Assembly (NCBI GenBank): GCA_937901455.1
Contig: CALDIA010000198.1
Coordinates: forward strand, 1-18,327
DNA: 18,327 nucleotides
Source of the DNA: an uncultured Bacteroidales bacterium
Lineage (GTDB): Bacteria; Bacteroidota; Bacteroidia; Bacteroidales; WCHB1-69
Reading direction: 5' to 3'
This document shows, piece after piece, positions 1 to 7,840 of the stretch (within the stretch, counting starts at the first letter, position 1; the number at the start of each line of letters is the position of its first letter). The notes below the pieces were generated by a model. It worked only from the letters and a program-made list of their open reading frames with translations, ran no database searches and was not told where the DNA came from. Made by a program: the position numbers and the translations under genes.

Positions 1-1
1 A

Positions 2-1267
2 GACGAGCAGGACTCCCGTTATTACGGCAAGTTCGCGCTCATTCCTTTCTTCGAGCCGTCGAGCCAACAAGAGGCTTATGATATCACCTATGCTGCCTTC
101 GACTTTTCCGAGAAATACCACACACCCGTGCTGATTCGTCTGACCACTCGTCTGTCACACTCTCGCGCTGGTGTAGCGCGCAAGGCCGAGCGTCCGCAAA
201 ACGAGTTGCACGTTGAGGAGAACCCCAAGCAATTCATCTTGTTACCTGCCAATGCACGTGTGCATTATCGTACCTTGTTAAGCAAGCAGGATGATTTCGA
301 GAACGAATCGCTCAATTCCCCATTCAACAAGTACATTGAAGGTGCCGACAAGAAGATAGGCATCATCGCTTCCGGCATTGCCTACAACTATCTGATGGAG
401 AATTTCGAGAACCATCAGTGTCCGTACCCTGTGCTGAAGATTTCTCAGTACCCGCTGCCCAGCAAGTTGATTGCGAAGATGGTGGACGAGTGTGAAACCG
501 TCTTGGTAGCAGAAGAGGGTTATCCATTCATTGAGGAGCAGGTTCGAGGCATCTTGAACCGGACGGGCAACATCATTGGCCGTCTGAGTGGTGCGCTGCC
601 TCGCGATGGCGAATTGAACCCGAACCTCGTAGCCAAGGCGTTAGGTTTGCCCGACACATACGGCACACCCGTTCCCGAACTGGTTGTACCGCGTCCACCG
701 GCCTTGTGTGTCGGCTGTCCGCACATTGACTCCTACTTAGCCATCAACGAAGCTATGGCCGAGCATGGCAAGGGCAAAGTATTCGCCGACATCGGTTGCT
801 ACACTTTAGGCGCACTGCCTCCCTACAATGCCATCTACACGACCGTTGACATGGGGGCTTCCATCACCATGGCCAAGGGTGCCGCCGACGCTGGCATGCG
901 ACCTGTATTGGCCGTTATCGGCGACTCCACCTTCACGCACAGTGGCATGACCTCCTTGTTAGACTGCATCTACGAGAACACCCCTGTCACGGTGATGATT
1001 CTCGACAACAGCACCACCGGCATGACCGGCGGTCAGGACTCCCACGCATTGGGCGTATTAGGTGAGATCTGCAAAGGTTTAGGTGTGAAGGAGGAACACA
1101 TCCACCGCATCAACCCGCTGAAGAAAGATCACGAAGCCAACGTCAAGCTCATCAAGGAAGAACTGGCTTACGAAGGCGTATCCGTCATCATCCCCACGCG
1201 CGAGTGCATCCAAACCCTCAGCCGTCGTATGAAGAAACAACAAGCCGAAAAGAAAGCCAACAATTAG
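2..1267 (+). CDS. iorA: Indolepyruvate ferredoxin oxidoreductase, alpha subunit (5' partial)
   Basis: TPP-dependent subunit that oxidatively decarboxylates indolepyruvate and related aryl-2-oxoacids to acyl-CoA in the cytoplasm, together with the beta subunit just downstream. The frame is open from base 2; about 421 residues are present and roughly the first 110 of a ~530-residue protein are missing. An internal GTG at 128 is the valine of a conserved PVLIR stretch and not a start. Visible marks are EPSSQQEAYD near the left edge, CVGCPH (bases 707-724), GDIGCYTLG, and the TPP/Mg motif that runs from GDSTFTHSGM to DNSTTGMTGGQ. The protein ends in a lysine-rich tail soon after IPTRECIQTLSRR and has no C-terminal ferredoxin-like cysteine clusters, unlike archaeal IorA. 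Family assignment is firm; exact substrate is inferred. Confidence 0.93.
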   Translation, partial: DEQDSRYYGKFALIPFFEPSSQQEAYDITYAAFDFSEKYHTPVLIRLTTRLSHSRAGVARKAERPQNELHVEENPKQFILLPANARVHYRTLLSKQDDFENESLNSPFNKYIEGADKKIGIIASGIAYNYLMENFENHQCPYPVLKISQYPLPSKLIAKMVDECETVLVAEEGYPFIEEQVRGILNRTGNIIGRLSGALPRDGELNPNLVAKALGLPDTYGTPVPELVVPRPPALCVGCPHIDSYLAINEAMAEHGKGKVFADIGCYTLGALPPYNAIYTTVDMGASITMAKGAADAGMRPVLAVIGDSTFTHSGMTSLLDCIYENTPVTVMILDNSTTGMTGGQDSHALGVLGEICKGLGVKEEHIHRINPLKKDHEANVKLIKEELAYEGVSVIIPTRECIQTLSRRMKKQQAEKKANN

Positions 1268-1281
1268 TCTTAATTAGTCTT
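1262..1281. repeat. Perfect 10-bp tandem duplication over the iorA stop codon
   Basis: AATTAGTCTT occurs twice without a gap (1262-1271 and 1272-1281). The first copy contains the TAG stop of iorA, and the following TCT TAA adds a second in-frame stop two codons on. It looks like a small slippage duplication in the 81-nt iorA-iorB spacer. Confidence 0.8.
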
Positions 1282-1348
1282 AAATTGTTAGCACTTCCCA
1301 AAAGCTACTAACCAGCCCCAATTATTAACAACAAACAAGAACGAACAA

Positions 1349-1933
1349 ATGAAAATTGACATTATATTAGCAGGTGTAGGCGGACAAGGCATCTTGTCCA
1401 TTGCCACCATAGTAGGATATGCCGCTGTAAAGAGAGGCATGTATATGAAACAAGCAGAGGTTCACGGTATGAGTCAGCGTGGTGGCGATGTGCAGTCGCA
1501 CTTCCGCTTGTCTGACCATGAGATTGCCTCCGACCTGATTCCGATGGGCAAGGCAGACATGATCATCTCCGTAGAGCCCATGGAGTCGCTGCGCTATCTG
1601 CCGTGGCTCAACCCGGAGACCGGATGGCTCATCACCAACAGCCAGCCTTTCATCAACATTCCCAACTATCCGGATGTGGACAAATTGAACGCCACATTGG
1701 ACGGTCTGAAGAACAAGGTCGTGATTGACGCCGACAAGATTGCCAAGGACTTAGGGTCAGCCCGTTCTGCCAACATGGTGATCTTGGGTGCTGCATCACC
1801 CTACCTTCAGCTTCCCTTTGAGGAGATTGAGGCTGCCGTGCGCGAGAACTTCGCCCGTAAAGGCGAGGATGTGGTCAACACCAACATTGCCTGTCTGCGC
1901 GCTGGACACGAATATGCTGAGAAGATGAGATAA
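1349..1933 (+). CDS. iorB: Indolepyruvate oxidoreductase, beta subunit
   Basis: Gamma-type (POR_N gamma) subunit that completes the two-subunit indolepyruvate oxidoreductase with IorA. The 194-residue length is normal for IorB. The N-terminus carries the glycine-rich nucleotide/CoA-binding loop GVGGQGILS (residues 9-17), followed by the family signature AEVHGMSQRGGDVQSHFR and then SVEPMESLRYLPWL. It starts 81 nt after iorA, in the same direction, and ends just before a strong hairpin terminator, so iorAB looks like the end of a transcript. In other Bacteroidales a phenylacetate-CoA ligase gene often sits beside these two; none is seen downstream here and the upstream side is outside the window. 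Confidence 0.93.
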   Translation: MKIDIILAGVGGQGILSIATIVGYAAVKRGMYMKQAEVHGMSQRGGDVQSHFRLSDHEIASDLIPMGKADMIISVEPMESLRYLPWLNPETGWLITNSQPFINIPNYPDVDKLNATLDGLKNKVVIDADKIAKDLGSARSANMVILGAASPYLQLPFEEIEAAVRENFARKGEDVVNTNIACLRAGHEYAEKMR

Positions 1934-1965
1934 CACTCCCTCACCCATCTCCATACCCACACTGA

Positions 1966-2006
1966 CAGGGGGAGGACGAGAGAATAAGACCTCCCCCTGC
2001 CTTTTT
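1966..2006 (+). terminator. Rho-independent terminator after iorB
   Basis: A perfect 10-bp stem pairs CAGGGGGAGG (1966-1975) with CCTCCCCCTG (1990-1999) around a 14-nt loop, followed by CC and five T residues (2002-2006). It lies 33 nt after the iorB stop and separates iorAB from the envelope operon that follows. Confidence 0.85.
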
Positions 2007-2059
2007 CAAAGAGTCGGAAGCAGAAAATAGCAGAATAAAGACGAAACAATTGGTCGTAC

Positions 2060-2860
2060 ATGGAAATTGACAACCACATGAAGGAACTTCTGGAACGTGC
2101 ATCCGCCCCACATTTGTGGGACGAGCAGCCAGTATTTTGCTTCACTTCCGACATAGATTGGGCCTCGGAAGCGGTGATTGGTGCATATTTCCAGAAACTG
2201 CCTATCGACCTGCTCAAGTTGACCGTTTTCATGACACATTCCTCCGACATGCTCAGTCGGGCGTATGCGGCAAAACGGATCCAGCGGGGCATTCACCCCA
2301 ACTTTCTGCCAGGTTCCTCACACGGAGACTCCTTCAGGGAGGTGATTAAGACCTGCATGTCCTTTGCCCCTGAAACCATCTGCACCCGCTCGCACCGAGC
2401 CTTCGACGTGACCGATACGGCGCACATGCTCTACAACGACTTTCATCTCCGCTGTTGCTCAAACGTCTTTACGACGCTCGCCCCCAACATTTCCCCTTTC
2501 TTTCTGGAATCGAAGCTACTACAAGTCCCCATTTTCTTTGAAGACGGTAGTTTTCTTTACAACAGCCTCGGGCTATCGGTAGCCCCATATCGCAAGTATT
2601 TCACTACTCCCGGCCTCAAAGTCATCAGTTTTCACCCAATGAACATGGCCTTTAACACGCCAGACATAGCCTGGATGCGCCAGATCAAAGACTCCATGTC
2701 CAGGGAAGACTTCAATCACATCAGCAACGAGATGATTGAGCGGCATCAAAATCGAGAGAAAGGCATCTATGATGTTGTGATGGAGATTATCCATCTTGCC
2801 CAGCAGATACAGGCTCCCATCCTTTCGCTCCAAGAGATATACCAACAAACCATTGCCTAA
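2060..2860 (+). CDS. WbmS/NodB-like polysaccharide deacetylase family protein
   Basis: A 266-residue protein resembling the WbmS-like branch of the polysaccharide deacetylase superfamily, whose members act on N-acetylated sugars or nucleotide-sugar precursors of surface glycans. Metal- and substrate-site candidates are the SDIDW motif (Asp31, Asp33), GIHPNF (His79) and FHPMN (His192), in the D-D / H / late-H order of a NodB-like barrel. There is no signal peptide or membrane segment, so it is probably cytoplasmic and acts on a precursor. The start at 2060 was chosen as the first ATG after the terminator; Met7 (2078) is an alternative, and neither has a clear ribosome binding site. It lies 31 nt before a GNAT gene, which suggests sequential N-deacetylation and re-acylation. 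The family call is fairly sure; the substrate is unknown. Confidence 0.72.
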   Translation: MEIDNHMKELLERASAPHLWDEQPVFCFTSDIDWASEAVIGAYFQKLPIDLLKLTVFMTHSSDMLSRAYAAKRIQRGIHPNFLPGSSHGDSFREVIKTCMSFAPETICTRSHRAFDVTDTAHMLYNDFHLRCCSNVFTTLAPNISPFFLESKLLQVPIFFEDGSFLYNSLGLSVAPYRKYFTTPGLKVISFHPMNMAFNTPDIAWMRQIKDSMSREDFNHISNEMIERHQNREKGIYDVVMEIIHLAQQIQAPILSLQEIYQQTIA

Positions 2861-2891
2861 CCCTTAGTAAGCACCTATTAACCATTACAGC

Positions 2892-3455
2892 ATGAGAATA
2901 TTAGAAAGTGAACGCATCATCATGAAGCCTGTGGAGCCAGAAGACTTGTCGTTTCTGATGGAGCAGCGTTGGGACACGGAGCTCACCGAGCACATCATCC
3001 ACAATCCCATCTCCTCCTACAGCCAGCAACAATGGTACGAGAAGATTTGTCGGAATGGCGACATGGCCTTGTCTGTGTTTTACAAAGCCACCCCTGAAGC
3101 GAAGCCTCAATTAGTAGGTTCCTCGGGGCTTTACGATATCAACCAGCGGCACCAGCGGGCCACTTGGAAGACATTGCGGCTGGCGTCTCCCTTTCAAGGC
3201 AAGGGATTAGCCTACGAAGCATCGTACATGCTGATGGAATACGGATTTTTCACCCTCAATCTCAACAAAATAAGCTGCGATGTTTTCCCCGACAATCAGA
3301 AAGTCATCAAACTGCTTGACAGACTTGGTTTTCAGCGCGAAGGGGAGTTGCATCAACATTATTTCCACCAGGGTGACTTCAAAGACGTACTTGTATATGG
3401 CTTGTTACGCGACGGTTTTGTTCAACATCAACAACAATGTGACCAAACGATATGA
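2892..3455 (+). CDS. GNAT N-acetyltransferase (RimJ/RimL-like)
   Basis: A 187-residue single-domain GNAT acetyltransferase that transfers an acetyl group from acetyl-CoA to an amine. It opens with the RimJ/L-like block LESERIIMKPVEPEDLSFL, has the acetyl-CoA pyrophosphate loop FQGKGLA (residues 101-107; family form Q/R-x-x-G-x-G/A), and closes with KVIKLLDRLGFQREGELHQHYFHQGDFKDVLVYGLL. Its stop overlaps the start of mreC in an ATGA (3452-3455), implying translational coupling. Beside a sugar-deacetylase-like gene it may be a PseH-like amino-sugar acetyltransferase rather than a ribosomal-protein modifier; sequence alone cannot decide between these. Confidence 0.85.
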   Translation: MRILESERIIMKPVEPEDLSFLMEQRWDTELTEHIIHNPISSYSQQQWYEKICRNGDMALSVFYKATPEAKPQLVGSSGLYDINQRHQRATWKTLRLASPFQGKGLAYEASYMLMEYGFFTLNLNKISCDVFPDNQKVIKLLDRLGFQREGELHQHYFHQGDFKDVLVYGLLRDGFVQHQQQCDQTI

Positions 3456-4300
3456 ATAATCTCATAGAGTTCCTTAAAAATAATTTTCATCACTTCATTG
3501 CCATTGTGTTGTTGGCCATCTGCTTTGCCATGATGGGGCACTCGATGTCGTACAGTCGCTACAAGATAGCAGGAATATGCCAAAGCATCACCATGCCGAT
3601 AGAGAAGAGCTGGGGCAGTCTGATTCATCGTCTCAACATGGGCAAGGAGAACGAGCAGTTGATACAGCAGAACATTGCATTATTGAGGGAGCAGGAGAAT
3701 ATGTTCACCACGCAAGATGACACGATACTTACGCAGATGAGTGAAACCGACTCTTTGCACACCAAACGCATACGGCTCTACGACTACACTTATGCGCACG
3801 TCACCTACCTGACCACCGACCGCCCATTCAACTACATCATCATCGACAAGGGTTCTACAGACGGTATAACCCGCGATATGGCGGTATTGTCACCTGCGGG
3901 TGTGGTAGGTGTAGTCAGCGATGTGTCAAAGCATTTCTCATCGGTATTACCCATCCCGCACATTGACACCCGCATCAGCGCTGAGATCCCATCGATCAGC
4001 CAAGTGGGCACGGTCATCTGGGACGGCACAGACCCAGACATTGCCAATCTGAACGACGTGCCACAGCATTTGGAAATCAACATAGGCGATTCCATCCTCA
4101 CCAGCGGCTACTCGACCATTTTTCCAAAAGGGATCCTCATTGGCACCGTCAAGGAAGTGTCAACCGAGAAAAATGCCACCTTCTTGAATATCAAAGTGAA
4201 ATTGGCCACCGATTTCAAGAATCTGAGTATGGTATATGTAGTAGAAAATCTCTACCGCTCAGAATTGGACACGCTAAAATCAAACTTCAAAAATGAATAA
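3452..4300 (+). CDS. mreC: Rod shape-determining protein MreC
   Basis: Bitopic inner-membrane protein that links the MreB cytoskeleton to the peptidoglycan elongation machinery in the periplasm. The 282-residue protein has a short cytoplasmic N-terminus, one membrane segment (about residues 13-32), a likely coiled coil rich in Q, E and L (about 60-90) and the MreC beta domain, with typical stretches FNYIIIDKGSTDGITRDMAV, GVVGVVSDVSKHFSSVLPI, GDSILTSGYSTIFPKGILIGTV. It overlaps the upstream GNAT gene by 4 nt and the downstream mreD by 8 nt. mreB, which often lies directly upstream of mreC in Bacteroidales, is not here. Confidence 0.93.
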   Translation: MNNLIEFLKNNFHHFIAIVLLAICFAMMGHSMSYSRYKIAGICQSITMPIEKSWGSLIHRLNMGKENEQLIQQNIALLREQENMFTTQDDTILTQMSETDSLHTKRIRLYDYTYAHVTYLTTDRPFNYIIIDKGSTDGITRDMAVLSPAGVVGVVSDVSKHFSSVLPIPHIDTRISAEIPSISQVGTVIWDGTDPDIANLNDVPQHLEINIGDSILTSGYSTIFPKGILIGTVKEVSTEKNATFLNIKVKLATDFKNLSMVYVVENLYRSELDTLKSNFKNE

Positions 4301-4808
4301 TATAGTTTCCAACATATTACGATGTGTCATTGCTTTGCTGTTACAGATTTTCATCTGCAACTACATTCACTTGTTCGGGTTTCTGACTCCGGCAGTGTAC
4401 CTGTTTGCCCTTTTCCTATTACCCTCTGACATTCCGAAGTCGGCCCAATATGTTATAGCCTTTGTCATGGGATTTATTGTTGATATGTTCACGCACACGT
4501 TGGGTGTGAATGCGGCTGCCAGCATCATTGTCATGATATTGCGGCCATACATTGCACGTCTGTTCAGCAGTCGGAAGACCGCCGACACCAACGACCGTCC
4601 CGTGCCAGGCGTCAAGGATTTCCAATGGCTCTTAGGGTTCACCTTTCTGCTAACCTTGGCCCATCAGTTCACCGTGGTGATGTGCGAAACCTTCTCTTTC
4701 CACCATTTCGGGCACACCCTGCTGGTTATCATTGGCAACACCGTGCTAAGCGTCATCGTGATTTTGAGTATTGAATATCTCTTTTACGCACCAACCAAGA
4801 CAACCTAA
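4293..4808 (+). CDS. mreD: Rod shape-determining protein MreD
   Basis: Small polytopic inner-membrane partner of MreC in the elongasome. The 171-residue protein is strongly hydrophobic, with about five membrane segments, including the opening SNILRCVIALLLQIFICNYI and a last one near HTLLVIIGNTVLSVIVILSI. The stretch GFIVDMFTHTLGVNAAASIIVMILRPY is the family's characteristic central region. Start at 4293 overlaps mreC by 8 nt, and the stop lies 3 nt before tamL. The usual downstream neighbours mrdA (PBP2) and rodA are absent. Confidence 0.9.
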   Translation: MNNIVSNILRCVIALLLQIFICNYIHLFGFLTPAVYLFALFLLPSDIPKSAQYVIAFVMGFIVDMFTHTLGVNAAASIIVMILRPYIARLFSSRKTADTNDRPVPGVKDFQWLLGFTFLLTLAHQFTVVMCETFSFHHFGHTLLVIIGNTVLSVIVILSIEYLFYAPTKTT

Positions 4809-4811
4809 TTC

Positions 4812-7208
4812 ATGAGAAGCGCAACCACATACACGCTTGCATGCATAGCCATAGCCTGTCTGCTCTCCTCGTGCCGGTCCACGCGCATATTGTCAGACGA
4901 CGAGTACATGCTCGTCCGCAATAACGTCACCGTCAACGACTCCAAGAGTCCCGACTTTGACAACCTACGCTCCTACACCCGCCCTATCACCAACACCAAG
5001 TTCATGGATCTCATCAACATCAAGACGATGAGTTATGCGTCAGGGCAGCCTAAAACCGACAAGCAGGGAGTGGTACATGACAGCAAGTTTCGCCAATGGT
5101 TGCGCAACAGACTCGGCGAGGCGCCTGTACTACTTGACAGTGCCGAGATTGACAACTCTGTGGCTCAACTCAACATTGTCATGAACCAACTCGGCTATTT
5201 CGACAACGAGATTGCCTACGAAGTGACACATAAAAAGTCGAACTACAAAAAAGTGCGGGTGAATTACGACATCACTGCTCACGATGCCTATCACATCAGC
5301 AGCATCAATTACAACATCGATATTCCACAATACAAGAGGATCATTGTGCTCAACCAAAGAGGGTCATTACTCTCGCCCGGCATGCAATATAACGAGACCG
5401 TAATCAACGAGGAGCTGACCCGCATCATCAACCTGATACGCAACGAAGGTTATTACTATGTGGAGAAGTCCAACATCCGATGCATTGTCTCATACGACAC
5501 GCCCACCGACTCCACCCAAGTGGATCCCAAGACGGTGTCATTGGAGATTATCATGAAGATGCCCCAAAGCATATCTTCCAATCGATACCTATATAAATAT
5601 TACTTCAACGATGTATATGTGCACACCAACTACAATGCATCGGCGCCACCAGACCAACAATACGACACGGTACTTTATCAAGCCAGATTCAAATTCGACA
5701 GTACCCTATACCATTTCATCACGCCGCATCAAAAAGACGGCTACCGCATCAAAGACTTCAACTATTCGGCTATCGCCTCTGTCATCCATAGCAGAGCAGG
5801 CATTCCCTACTCCCAATACAGCAAGACCATCAGTAGCCGTGCACTGAACCAACTTGACAACTTCAACTACATCAACATCGCCTACAAGGAGTTGGAGAGT
5901 AAGACCGACACGTCAAAACAGACTGGATACTTAGACTCCTACTACCTGCTCACACGGCAAAAAGTGCACAGCGTCGGCGGTCAGTTAGACCTGCGAAACG
6001 ACAAATCTGCGCTATCATTCACATATATCAACCGCAATCTCTTCAAGGGTGCCGAGCATCTCATCCTAAACATGTCTGCCGGCTATTTTTACTACTCACT
6101 CCCGAATCTGTTCAAGCACGATCGTGCCTACTCCTACCCAGAGTTCAACATTTCGGCCTCACTGGACTTTCCCAAACTCTTTCTTTTCAAGAATTATCAA
6201 AAAAGGGATGGTATCAGATACTCCACGTCCATCGATGCGGGCATCAACTATTCAGGTCTTTATCACCGCTTGATGTACTATTTAGCCCTTACTTACAACT
6301 GGCGTCCAAACTTCTACTCCACACACAGTCTGTCGCCTATCGACCTTTCCACCATCAACAACAACGACAAGCGTTTCACCAACATTCTTAACATCGAAAA
6401 CTACCCCGAATCCTACCAGAACCGATTCGGCAAGTTTGTGTTATTATCCATCAAATACAACTACAACTATCTGGTGCCTTTCAAATACAACAAGCGAAAC
6501 CACAACATGCGAATCTCCTTGAATTTAGAATCAACAGGATTGGTATTGCGGGGATTGAATGCACTTATAAGTCCAGACCATCAGTGGGTTATCAGCCGCA
6601 ACTCTTTGGATAGTACGGGATACAATTACAGTACTATGGAGCGGGTTGAATTCACGTGGAATTACACCTACAAAATCAACAAGGACAATGCTTGGGCCAT
6701 GCGTCTGAATGCGGGAGCCATCATTCCTATTGGCAAAGAATCCTACATTCCTTACGAGCGTAGTTTCTTCGTTGGCACAAGCAACAGCATGCGGGGCTGG
6801 GGATACCGTGGGCTCGGTCCCGGATCCTACGAACGCCAAAGAGACAGCCTTTACACTGGTGACATCAAGATTGAGCTAAATCTGGAGTATCGTGGCACCA
6901 TATATCGATCGCTCAAGTTCGGGGTTTTCAGCGATATCGGCAACATCTGGCTCGCCCGCAAAAATGAGGATATGCCCAATGCTGAATTCTCCTTTAAGCG
7001 ATTCTACAAAGAATTGGCTGTGGATGCAGGTGTCGGCATTCGTTTGGACTTTGATTTCTTCGTCATCCGCGTGGATTATGCTTTACCCATCTACGACCCC
7101 ACACGCGGTTCGCAAGGGGGGAGGTTCATCAACAGCAGTTGGTTTTCAGGACCTCGCCATTTACATTTTGGCGACGGCTTGAAGATCGCCATCGGGTATG
7201 CGTTTTAG
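4812..7208 (+). CDS. tamL: TamA/BamA-family outer-membrane lipoprotein (TamL-like)
   Basis: Omp85-superfamily barrel protein of 798 residues; the TamL group is the lipidated Bacteroidetes relative of TamA, thought to help insert outer-membrane proteins or move lipids with TamB. It starts with a lipoprotein signal peptide ending LLSSC (lipidated Cys21), followed by POTRA-like repeats (about residues 90-290) and a C-terminal barrel from about 380. The L6-loop signature of Omp85 proteins is present as SMRGWGYRGLGPGSY from Ser659, and the chain ends in a hydrophobic/aromatic strand finishing GYAF. It starts 3 nt after mreD, so it is very probably in the mreCD transcript. No tamB is visible downstream; the gene is followed by a relic-rich non-coding region. 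Confidence 0.88.
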   Translation: MRSATTYTLACIAIACLLSSCRSTRILSDDEYMLVRNNVTVNDSKSPDFDNLRSYTRPITNTKFMDLINIKTMSYASGQPKTDKQGVVHDSKFRQWLRNRLGEAPVLLDSAEIDNSVAQLNIVMNQLGYFDNEIAYEVTHKKSNYKKVRVNYDITAHDAYHISSINYNIDIPQYKRIIVLNQRGSLLSPGMQYNETVINEELTRIINLIRNEGYYYVEKSNIRCIVSYDTPTDSTQVDPKTVSLEIIMKMPQSISSNRYLYKYYFNDVYVHTNYNASAPPDQQYDTVLYQARFKFDSTLYHFITPHQKDGYRIKDFNYSAIASVIHSRAGIPYSQYSKTISSRALNQLDNFNYINIAYKELESKTDTSKQTGYLDSYYLLTRQKVHSVGGQLDLRNDKSALSFTYINRNLFKGAEHLILNMSAGYFYYSLPNLFKHDRAYSYPEFNISASLDFPKLFLFKNYQKRDGIRYSTSIDAGINYSGLYHRLMYYLALTYNWRPNFYSTHSLSPIDLSTINNNDKRFTNILNIENYPESYQNRFGKFVLLSIKYNYNYLVPFKYNKRNHNMRISLNLESTGLVLRGLNALISPDHQWVISRNSLDSTGYNYSTMERVEFTWNYTYKINKDNAWAMRLNAGAIIPIGKESYIPYERSFFVGTSNSMRGWGYRGLGPGSYERQRDSLYTGDIKIELNLEYRGTIYRSLKFGVFSDIGNIWLARKNEDMPNAEFSFKRFYKELAVDAGVGIRLDFDFFVIRVDYALPIYDPTRGSQGGRFINSSWFSGPRHLHFGDGLKIAIGYAF

Positions 7209-7257
7209 GGGAAGGAAAGAAATTAAGAAATGTCATTTTTTTCTCAATGCTCAATGA

Positions 7258-7625
7258 GTGAAATACGATGGCAACATGTACAATACGATACAGATAGACA
7301 ACCGGTGCTGGATGAGGGAGAACCTGCGCACCACTCACTACTCCAATGGGGAAAGCATCCCATTAGGCACGCAAACTCTCACCGAGGCAGCAGCCTGTCG
7401 TTGCTACCCAAACAACGACTCCACCCGTGACCGAACATGGCTATTTTCACAACGGGTTTGCCACGATGCACGGACAATTGCAATTATATGCCTCATAGCT
7501 ATGATGCACGCTTTGGTACCACTTCTGAGCCCTGCAACTACCACATCAGCAACAATCTGGCAATGCCCACGAACCCCATTACCGATAAAAAAGACGGACA
7601 CTCGTTGCGGGGCGTGCGTGATTAG
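7258..7625 (+). pseudogene. Decayed FISUMP-domain protein remnant (three frames)
   Basis: Pieces of a Fibrobacter succinogenes major paralogous (FISUMP) domain lie in three reading frames. Frame 1 (7258-7423) gives KYDGNMYNTIQIDNRCW, MRENLRTTHYSNGESIPLG and YPNNDS, matching the domain's opening. Frame 2 (7433-7490) gives EHGYFHNGFATMH, equivalent to the usual YGYLYNW-A-VM segment. Frame 3 (about 7500-7625) ends in KKDGHSLRGVRD and a stop, matching the usual terminal GFSVRCVRD. The central GWHVPSDAEW-type block is missing, and a TGA stands directly before codon 7258. A functional FISUMP domain is about 170-200 residues; this relic spans only about 122 codons. I read it as a deleted and frameshifted gene, not a coding sequence. 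Confidence 0.75.
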
Positions 7626-7633
7626 TTATATAC

Positions 7634-7700
7634 GAACACAGATTTACACGAATTTACACGAATTTACACGGATTACGCAGATTCATACGGATTACGCAGA
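7634..7700. repeat. Degenerate 10-bp-period tandem repeat
   Basis: From 7641 the sequence runs in six 10-bp steps: GATTTACACG, AATTTACACG, AATTTACACG, GATTACGCAG, ATTCATACGG, ATTACGCAGA, with a partial unit (CGAACACA) before them. The later units alternate two variants, so there is also a 20-bp period (ATTACGCAG twice). It lies just after the FISUMP relic and about 75 nt before the promoter of the next gene. Short ATTTACACG(G/A) arrays of this type are seen between genes in several bacteria; no function is assigned. Confidence 0.75.
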
Positions 7701-7744
7701 GGGTCTCACGGAGGCAAACTGATTCGTTGGGAATGCGAAAGTCT

Positions 7745-7782
7745 GTTTTTAGTTCTACAATCAAAAAAAAAGTGTACATTTG
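7745..7782 (+). promoter_or_regulatory. Bacteroidetes-type promoter for the carboxyltransferase gene
   Basis: TACATTTG (7775-7782) fits the -7 consensus TAnnTTTG. The -33 element is weak (T-rich TTTTTAG near 7746-7752). Nine A residues (7763-7771) fill most of the spacer. The 5' leader to the ATG at 7841 would be about 50 nt. An identical TACATTTGCG octamer-plus lies before the GH92 gene. Confidence 0.6.
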
Positions 7783-7840
7783 CGCGCTTTTTTGGAAACA
7801 GCACTTCGTTTTTACTATTTAAATATCAACAAATTACAAC

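Noticed and set aside
128..1267. GTG at 128 as the start of the first gene
   Set aside because: The same frame is open back to base 2 and codes for conserved IorA sequence (EPSSQQEAYD and so on); the GTG is an internal valine.
1807..2292. Minus-strand open frame of 161 codons
   Set aside because: It lies opposite iorB, the terminator and the deacetylase gene, with no recognisable domain; a shadow frame.
7641..7700. A CRISPR array
   Set aside because: The units are 10 bp, contiguous and degenerate, with no unique spacers and no cas genes.
7258..7722. A 154-codon open frame after tamL as a real gene
   Set aside because: Only its first ~55 codons resemble FISUMP; the rest is out of frame with further FISUMP pieces and runs into the repeat block, so it is a pseudogene.
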